From positions 2,728,001-2,792,000 of the forward strand of contig NZ_CP092483.1 of assembly GCF_022429625.1 (NCBI RefSeq): a stretch of 64,000 nt of DNA. The letters are read 5' to 3'. This stretch comes from Devosia lacusdianchii. Lineage in GTDB: Bacteria; Pseudomonadota; Alphaproteobacteria; Rhizobiales; Devosiaceae. The notes beneath the pieces are model-generated. The model saw nothing but the letters and a program-made list of their open reading frames with translations. It had not been told where the DNA came from and searched no databases. Numbering within the stretch: position 1 is the stretch's first letter; the number at the start of each line of letters is the position of its first letter. Shown piece after piece: positions 59,297 through 64,000 of the stretch. The translations under genes were made by a program, and so were the position numbers.

Positions 59297-60247
59297 CTAA
59301 GCTGCCGCCACCCTGCCCCGGCGTCGGAAACTGTCATAGCTGAACACGGCCAGCGATACCCAGATCAGCGCGAAGCTGAGCAGGCGCGGGCCGTTGAGAT
59401 GTTCGCCCAGCAGCAGGATCGCCACGAGGAACTGGATCGTCGGCGCCAGATATTGGAACATGCCGATCGTGGTCATCCGCAGCCTCCGCACCGCATAGGC
59501 GAACAGCAGGAGCGGCACCGCAGTCGCCGGCCCGGTGAAGACCAGCAGCGTCATCAGCATGGGATCGGCGTGCACGCCGGCACCCTTGGTGGCGATATCG
59601 TAGATCACATAGGCCAGGGCCGCTGGCGCAATCAGCAGGGTCTCGGCGAACAGACCCGAGGCCGGCCCAAGCTGCGCCGTCTTTCGGAAATAGCCGTAAA
59701 AGCCAAACGTCAACGCCAGCCCCAGGGCAACGAACGGAATGCTGCCCAACCCGACGGCCTGGATGGCGATCGCCACCGCGGCGATAAGAATGGAGATGGT
59801 CTGCATTCGGTTTTGCCGTTCGCCCAGCAGGACCATGCCGATCAGCACATTGATCAGCGGGGTGATGAAATAGCCGAAGCTGGCCTCCAGCACCTGCCCG
59901 GTCTCCACCGCCCAGACATAAAGCAGCCAGTTCCCGCCCAGCAGCACCGCCGAGAGCAATGTGCCCAGCATGCGGCGCCGGTCGCTGAACAGCGTCCGCA
60001 CTTCGCCGACCCCCCCGACAACGCCCAGGATGACGGCGAGCAGCACCAGCGACCACAGCGTTCGCTCGGCTACGATCAGCACCGAGCCGGCCGGCTCCAG
60101 CGCATGAAACAGCAGCGGCAGGAAACCCCAGAGCGAATAGACGGCCAATGCCGCCAGCATGCCTTTGCTGGCCTCGCTGGCCGGCACCCGGGCCGGGATG
60201 GCGGCGGCAGGCGCAATCGCCTCCGGAGCGGATTCAGGCAAAGACAT
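59297..60247 (-). CDS. rarD: RarD-type EamA transporter
   Basis: A 316-residue membrane protein with ten predicted helices in the RarD subfamily of the drug/metabolite transporter superfamily. Typical are GMLAALAVYSLWGFLPLLFHAL, ERTLWSL, NWLLYVWAVETGQVLEASFGYFITPLINVLIGMVLLGER and GMFQYLAPTIQFLVAILLLGE. The substrate is unproven; the name derives from a chloramphenicol-sensitive phenotype. GGAG six bases before the ATG at 60247 fixes the start. The open frame upstream to 60685 has no support. Confidence 0.9.
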   Translation of the reverse strand: MSLPESAPEAIAPAAAIPARVPASEASKGMLAALAVYSLWGFLPLLFHALEPAGSVLIVAERTLWSLVLLAVILGVVGGVGEVRTLFSDRRRMLGTLLSAVLLGGNWLLYVWAVETGQVLEASFGYFITPLINVLIGMVLLGERQNRMQTISILIAAVAIAIQAVGLGSIPFVALGLALTFGFYGYFRKTAQLGPASGLFAETLLIAPAALAYVIYDIATKGAGVHADPMLMTLLVFTGPATAVPLLLFAYAVRRLRMTTIGMFQYLAPTIQFLVAILLLGEHLNGPRLLSFALIWVSLAVFSYDSFRRRGRVAAA

Positions 60248-60428
60248 CAAAAACTCCGCATAACCATGCTGTGATACCAGCGCGCGCGACGCCCGGCCAA
60301 TCAGAGTTTGTGATCGCACGGGGTTGCAAAGCTGATGGAACGAGCCAACCTTTTCCTTCTGAGGGCGTTGGTTATGAGCGCCGGTTCCGGCGCTTCCACT
60401 GACGATTATCCACCAGCAGGAGTTCACT

Positions 60429-60878
60429 ATGAAAAAGACCGTCACCTGGGTTTTGATCGCCGACGGCGCACAAGCGCGTGTCCTCGAAAACACTGGTCCG
60501 GGCAAAGGGCTCAAGCAGGTGGATGGCCTCGATTTCGCGATCGAACCGCTGCAGGCGCAGGACATTGTCAGCGACAAGCCCGGCCGCAGCTTCTCGTCTA
60601 ATGGCTCGGGCCGCAGTGCCATGGAGCCAAAGACCGACCCGGTCGAACACCGCGAGACCGAGTTCGTCAAATCGCTGGCCGACATGCTGACCCGTCAGCA
60701 GCAAAAAGGCGCCTTTGATCGCCTGGTAATCGCCGCGGCGCCCATCGCGCTGGGCGATATCCGCAAGGCCATCTCGCCCGCCGTCAAGAAGACCATCGTC
60801 GCCGAATTGAACAAGGATCTGACCAATCTGCCGACCGCACAGCTCGGCCAGCATTTCGACACCATCCTGGTCGCCTGA
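60429..60878 (+). CDS. Host attachment family protein
   Basis: A 149-residue protein of the host-attachment (Ath, baeRF-like) family: TVTWVLIADGAQARVLENTGPGKGLKQV, FSSNGSGRSAMEPKTDPVEHRETEFVKSLADMLTRQQQKGAFDRLVIAAAPIALGDIRKAISPAVKKTIVAELNKDLTNLP. It has a release-factor-like (eRF1) fold. The name comes from Agrobacterium work, but the molecular role is unknown. AGGAG lies about six bases before the ATG. Confidence 0.9.
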   Translation: MKKTVTWVLIADGAQARVLENTGPGKGLKQVDGLDFAIEPLQAQDIVSDKPGRSFSSNGSGRSAMEPKTDPVEHRETEFVKSLADMLTRQQQKGAFDRLVIAAAPIALGDIRKAISPAVKKTIVAELNKDLTNLPTAQLGQHFDTILVA

Positions 60879-60907
60879 ACCGCCTGATATTTCAATCACT
60901 TGAACAG

Positions 60908-60951
60908 AGGGTCCGATTCAATCTGCCAAGCAGTTGAATCGGACCCTCAAC
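60908..60951. repeat. Perfect 15-bp inverted repeat
   Basis: GAGGGTCCGATTCAA and TTGAATCGGACCCTC are perfect inverses with a 14-base spacer, between the host-attachment gene and the end of the alpha/beta hydrolase gene. There is no T-run on either side, so a simple Rho-independent terminator is not certain, but it could stop transcription in both directions. Confidence 0.8.
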
Positions 60952-61001
60952 GTGTTGAATCAAACTCGCAAACCTCGGCAGCCGCGTGCGACCGGCTCCG
61001 G

Positions 61002-61853
61002 CTACTGCTCTGAATCTTCGTCGCTTTCCTCGTCGTCGATGCCATCGATGGCGTCGAGAAATTCCAGCAGCATGGAATTAACCAGCTCCGGCCGCTCGAT
61101 ACTCGGAATATGGGCGGCGCCCTCCAGAACAGCCGCAAAAGCATTCGGCATTTCTTCCGACAGGTGATCGTGCCGCTCGATAATGGCGGAGAAGTCCTCG
61201 TCTCCGACAAGCAGCAGCGTCGGCGCATTCACGTCGCTCACCCGCCGCCAGGCGCTCGGACGCTTCTCTTCCAGCGTCAGTTCCGGCTTGCCGAGCGCCA
61301 GCGCATTCATGTCGAGAAACAGCGCCCGCGCCGCACCGGCAACCCGTCCGCTCTGCGCCCGGGGCCCATCGAGCCATTCATGCGCCTGCACGCGATTGAG
61401 CATGTCGAGATCACCGCGCTCGAAGGCATCCTCCTCGGCCGCCTCGATCATCTGCTCGACCTCGGTCGCGCTCCACGGCGCCCCTGTAATCGAGGTGCCA
61501 ATCAGCACCAGCCCGATCACCCGCCCCGGATGGCGCAGCGCAAAATCCACCGCCAGCCCGCCGCCCATCGAGCAGCCGACAAACACCGCAGCATGAATAT
61601 CGAACGCCCTGAGCACGGCTTCGAGGTCGTCGACATGGTTGAACGGCACGTCGTCGCTGACCGCCTCGCCATAGCCGCGCCGATCATAGGCAATAGCCTG
61701 CCAGCCATCCTCGGCCACGGCGACCATCTGGCTTTCCCACATGCGCTTGTCGCACACCCCGGCATGCAGGAACACCACCGGCAATCCCTCGCCCAGATCA
61801 GCACCCGTCAGCGTCGCCCCACCGACCTTGACCGAAAACGCCTCGCCTACCAC
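61002..61853 (-). CDS. Alpha/beta hydrolase
   Basis: A 283-residue alpha/beta hydrolase: oxyanion region VVFLHAGVCDKRMW, DRRGYGEAV, nucleophile elbow GCSMGGGLAV with the Ser near 107, LLVGDEDFSAII (acid) and the His of GAAHIPSIERPELVN. A charged tail (DAIDGIDDEESDEDSEQ) ends the protein. Substrate unknown; the form resembles 3-oxoadipate-enol-lactonase-like enzymes. The GTG at 61853 has GGAG eight bases upstream and is preferred over the longer open frame, which overlaps the upstream gene. Confidence 0.88.
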   Translation of the reverse strand: MVGEAFSVKVGGATLTGADLGEGLPVVFLHAGVCDKRMWESQMVAVAEDGWQAIAYDRRGYGEAVSDDVPFNHVDDLEAVLRAFDIHAAVFVGCSMGGGLAVDFALRHPGRVIGLVLIGTSITGAPWSATEVEQMIEAAEEDAFERGDLDMLNRVQAHEWLDGPRAQSGRVAGAARALFLDMNALALGKPELTLEEKRPSAWRRVSDVNAPTLLLVGDEDFSAIIERHDHLSEEMPNAFAAVLEGAAHIPSIERPELVNSMLLEFLDAIDGIDDEESDEDSEQ

Positions 61854-61873
61854 GCACCCATCTCCTAGCGACG

Positions 61874-62212
61874 CTATTGCTGGACCAGCACGCAGAACTG
61901 ATAGTCCTCGTCCCGCGCCCAGCACCCGGGACGGCCGTCGACCGCGCGGAATTCCCGCAGCTCATCCGGCCGCTGCCCGGGCCGCGCATCGGCGCCAATC
62001 AGATAAGCCATCCCGACATCCGCCTCGGTCAGCGCAAAGACAAAAGTCTGCCCATCCGGCAAAGCAAACGTCAGCCCGGCCCCATCAAGCGCCACGTCAC
62101 AATCGAACGTGCCGTAGCCGGTCACTTCACACTGCGCCGGCGCTGCCAAAGCCACCGCACTCATTGCGCCCCAAATGAGGGCCGCCCCCAAAAGTCTCAA
62201 TCTTGCCCCCAC
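61874..62212 (-). CDS. Small exported hypothetical protein
   Basis: A 112-residue exported protein, not recognised: signal peptide LRLLGAALIWGAMSAVALAAP, then a short Cys-containing domain (QCEVTGYGTFDCDVALDGAGLTFALPDGQTFVFALTE and PGCWARDEDYQFCVLVQQ) with four Cys that probably form two disulfides. The start is uncertain: a GTG at 62212 immediately follows the ettA terminator hairpin, and no good ribosome site is seen. It precedes the hydrolase gene by 20 bases and may be co-transcribed. Confidence 0.65.
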   Translation of the reverse strand: MGARLRLLGAALIWGAMSAVALAAPAQCEVTGYGTFDCDVALDGAGLTFALPDGQTFVFALTEADVGMAYLIGADARPGQRPDELREFRAVDGRPGCWARDEDYQFCVLVQQ

Positions 62213-62218
62213 AGCAAA

Positions 62219-62241
62219 GGGGCGGGCTCGATGCCCGCCCC
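62219..62241 (-). terminator. Terminator hairpin after ettA
   Basis: GGGGCGGGC at 62219-62227 and GCCCGCCCC at 62233-62241 pair perfectly (9 bp, 5-base loop), directly after the ettA stop on the minus strand. The following bases are CCTTTGC, so the T-run is short. Confidence 0.65.
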
Positions 62242-62247
62242 ATAATC

Positions 62248-63903
62248 TTAGCGCGTCAGCGGCTTATATGTCGCGCGCTTCGGATTGACCGCATCCGCGC
62301 CAAGCCGGCGGATCTTGTCGGCTTCGTAATCGGCGAAGTTACCCTCGAACCACTCCACATGGCTGTTGCCTTCAAAGGCCAGCATGTGGGTCGCGAGGCG
62401 GTCGAGGAACATGCGATCGTGGCTGATGATCACAGCGCAGCCGGCGAATTCTTCCAGCGCCTCTTCCAAAGCCGCGAGGGTTTCGGTGTCGAGGTCGTTG
62501 GTCGGTTCGTCGAGCAGCAGTACGTTGGCGCCGCTCTTGAGCATCTTGGCCAGGTGCACGCGATTGCGCTGCCCGCCTGAGAGATTGCCCACCTTCTGCT
62601 GCTGGTCGCCGCCCTTGAAGTTGAAGCTCGACGTGTAGGCGCGCGAATTGACCTCGCGCTTGCCCAGCATCAGCACTTCGTCGCCTTCCGAGATTTCTTC
62701 CCAGACGGTCTTGTTGGGGTTGAGGCTGTCGCGGCTCTGGTCGACATAGCCCAGATGCACGCTGTCGGCCACGGTCACCGTGCCGGCATCGGGCTTTTCC
62801 TGGCCGGTCAGCATGCGGAACAAAGTGGTCTTGCCGGCGCCGTTCGGCCCGATAATGCCGACGATGCCGCCCGGCGGCAGCTTGAAGGTCAGGTTGTCGA
62901 TCAACACGCGATCGCCGTAGGACTTGGAGAGCCCATCGATGTCGATAACGTTCTGCCCCAGCCGCTCGCCGGCGGGAATGATGATCTGCGCGGTCGAGGA
63001 CTGCGTACGCGCCTCGTTGATCTTGACCAGCTCGTCATAGGCCTTGAGGCGGGCCTTGGACTTGGACTGGCGGGCCTGCGGCGACTGCCCCATCCACTCG
63101 CGCTCGCGTTCCAACACCTTGGCGCGGGCCGCATCTTCGCTCTTTTCCTGCGCGAAGCGCTTGGCCTTGGCGTCGAGATAGGCCGAGTAATTGCCTTCGT
63201 AGGGCACGCCGCGGCCGCGATCGAGTTCGAGAATCCAGCCGGTGACATTGTCGAGGAAGTAGCGATCGTGGGTGATGATCAGCACGGCGCCCTCGAACTC
63301 GCGCAGGTGGCGTTCGAGCCATGCGGTGGTTTCGGCGTCGAGATGGTTGGTCGGTTCGTCAAGCAGCAGCAGATCGGGCTTGCTGAGCAGCAGTGCACAC
63401 AAAGCCACGCGGCGGCGCTCGCCGCCTGAGAGCTTGGTAACGTCGGCATCGCCGGGCGGGCAGCCAAGGGCCTCCATCGCCACTTCGACCTGCGATTCGA
63501 GATCCCACAGGTTCTCGGCGTCGATCTTGTCCTGCAGCTTGGCCGCTTCGTCGGCGGTCTCGTCGGAATATTCCATCATCAGCTCGTTGTAACGATCGAC
63601 GATGGCCTTCTTTTCCTTGACGCCGGTCATCACATTGCCGAGCACGTTGAGCGCCGGATCAAGCTCGGGCTCCTGGCTGAGATAGCCAACCTTGGCCCCC
63701 TGCGCGACCCAGGCTTCGCCCTGGAACTCGGTATCGACGCCAGCCATGATCTTGAGCAGGGTCGACTTACCCGAGCCATTGGGGCCCAAGACGCCGATCT
63801 TGGCGTCGGGGTAGAAGCTGAGATGGATGTTATCCAGCACCTTCTTGCCACCGGCATAGGCTTTGGACATTCCGTGCATGTGATAGATGAATTGGCGAGC
63901 CAT
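62248..63903 (-). CDS. ettA: Energy-dependent translational throttle protein EttA
   Basis: A 551-residue ABC-F protein without membrane segments. The first ABC domain has Walker A GPNGSGKST near 39-47 and the signature LSGGERRRVAL, followed by the arm/PtIM linker (VTGWILELDRGRGVPYEGNYSAYLDAKAKRF). The second has GPNGAGKTT, LSGGQRNRVHLAKML and LLLDEPTNDLD. The length matches EttA, which binds the ribosome E site and gates elongation according to ATP/ADP. The upstream 97 bases at the window end hold its promoter region. Confidence 0.95.
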   Translation of the reverse strand: MARQFIYHMHGMSKAYAGGKKVLDNIHLSFYPDAKIGVLGPNGSGKSTLLKIMAGVDTEFQGEAWVAQGAKVGYLSQEPELDPALNVLGNVMTGVKEKKAIVDRYNELMMEYSDETADEAAKLQDKIDAENLWDLESQVEVAMEALGCPPGDADVTKLSGGERRRVALCALLLSKPDLLLLDEPTNHLDAETTAWLERHLREFEGAVLIITHDRYFLDNVTGWILELDRGRGVPYEGNYSAYLDAKAKRFAQEKSEDAARAKVLEREREWMGQSPQARQSKSKARLKAYDELVKINEARTQSSTAQIIIPAGERLGQNVIDIDGLSKSYGDRVLIDNLTFKLPPGGIVGIIGPNGAGKTTLFRMLTGQEKPDAGTVTVADSVHLGYVDQSRDSLNPNKTVWEEISEGDEVLMLGKREVNSRAYTSSFNFKGGDQQQKVGNLSGGQRNRVHLAKMLKSGANVLLLDEPTNDLDTETLAALEEALEEFAGCAVIISHDRMFLDRLATHMLAFEGNSHVEWFEGNFADYEADKIRRLGADAVNPKRATYKPLTR

Positions 63904-64000
63904 TCGGCTTGGGACCTCGGCATGGGAAGAGTTTGGGCCCGTATGTAGGGCAAGCCGCGTGAAGGGGCAACCGGGCTGGCACGGGGCAAATTGCTGCGCT

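Noticed and set aside
60248..60685. N-terminal extension of RarD
   Set aside because: The extra 146 codons lack membrane character and overlap the divergent host-attachment gene; a clear ribosome site supports the ATG at 60247.

Overview
The window is a GC-rich (roughly 60-65 percent by eye) chromosomal segment from an alphaproteobacterium, most likely of the order Hyphomicrobiales and plausibly a Devosia-like genus. The evidence is a circularly permuted two-piece tmRNA of the alpha type, the gene content and order of a division and cell-wall (dcw) cluster ending in lpxC-bamD-recN-ligA, an FtsZ with a long linker and an [12 protein letters not shown] C-terminus, a DUF2336 protein, an alpha-type SspB, and a host-attachment-family protein. 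Genus assignment is inference. No phage, IS element, CRISPR array, tRNA or rRNA was seen.

Layout. 1-1554: end of etfB, etfA and an Lrp/AsnC regulator. 1678-4000: thyA, a DUF1003 membrane protein, a Rid-family protein and an OmdA-type small protein. 4056-5177: tmRNA beside sspB and a small ribbon-helix-helix gene, so the proteolysis tag and the adaptor that delivers tagged proteins to ClpXP are neighbours. 5333-11335: a 1215-residue AsmA-like protein and a secreted phytase-like propeller protein. 11536-18345: UvrD-type helicase, small unknowns, a YbjQ-type protein, a membrane diguanylate cyclase, an ABM protein and PrmA. 18458-18846: two tiny related basic proteins. 18960-23510: an aminopeptidase P and three exported proteins of unknown role. 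23539-48201: the dcw cluster on the minus strand, transcribed from high to low coordinates as rsmH-ftsL-ftsI-murE-murF-mraY-ftsW-murG-murC-ddlB-ftsQ-ftsA, then ftsZ, lpxC, bamD, recN and ligA. 48324-50820: an XRE/membrane-protein pair, a secreted unknown, RNase P RNA and a TerB-DnaJ protein. 50955-55508: a proline-rich anchored protein, an ArsR-methyltransferase/metF/GFA operon and a DUF2336 protein. 55692-64000: a small exported protein, divergent katG/oxyR, rarD, a host-attachment protein, an alpha/beta hydrolase, a small exported protein and ettA.

The most notable features are in the dcw cluster. murD (between mraY and ftsW), murB (between murC and ddlB) and mraZ (before rsmH) are missing from their usual places. 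ftsA and ftsZ are separated by about 2.3 kb that carries three plus-strand genes resembling antibiotic- or toxin-modifying families: a VOC protein, a chloramphenicol-phosphotransferase-like kinase and a nucleotidyltransferase. These have their own good promoter overlapping a palindrome. ftsZ has its own CtrA-like site and a strong terminator. Several junctions hold members of at least five families of palindromic intergenic repeats that recur through the window.
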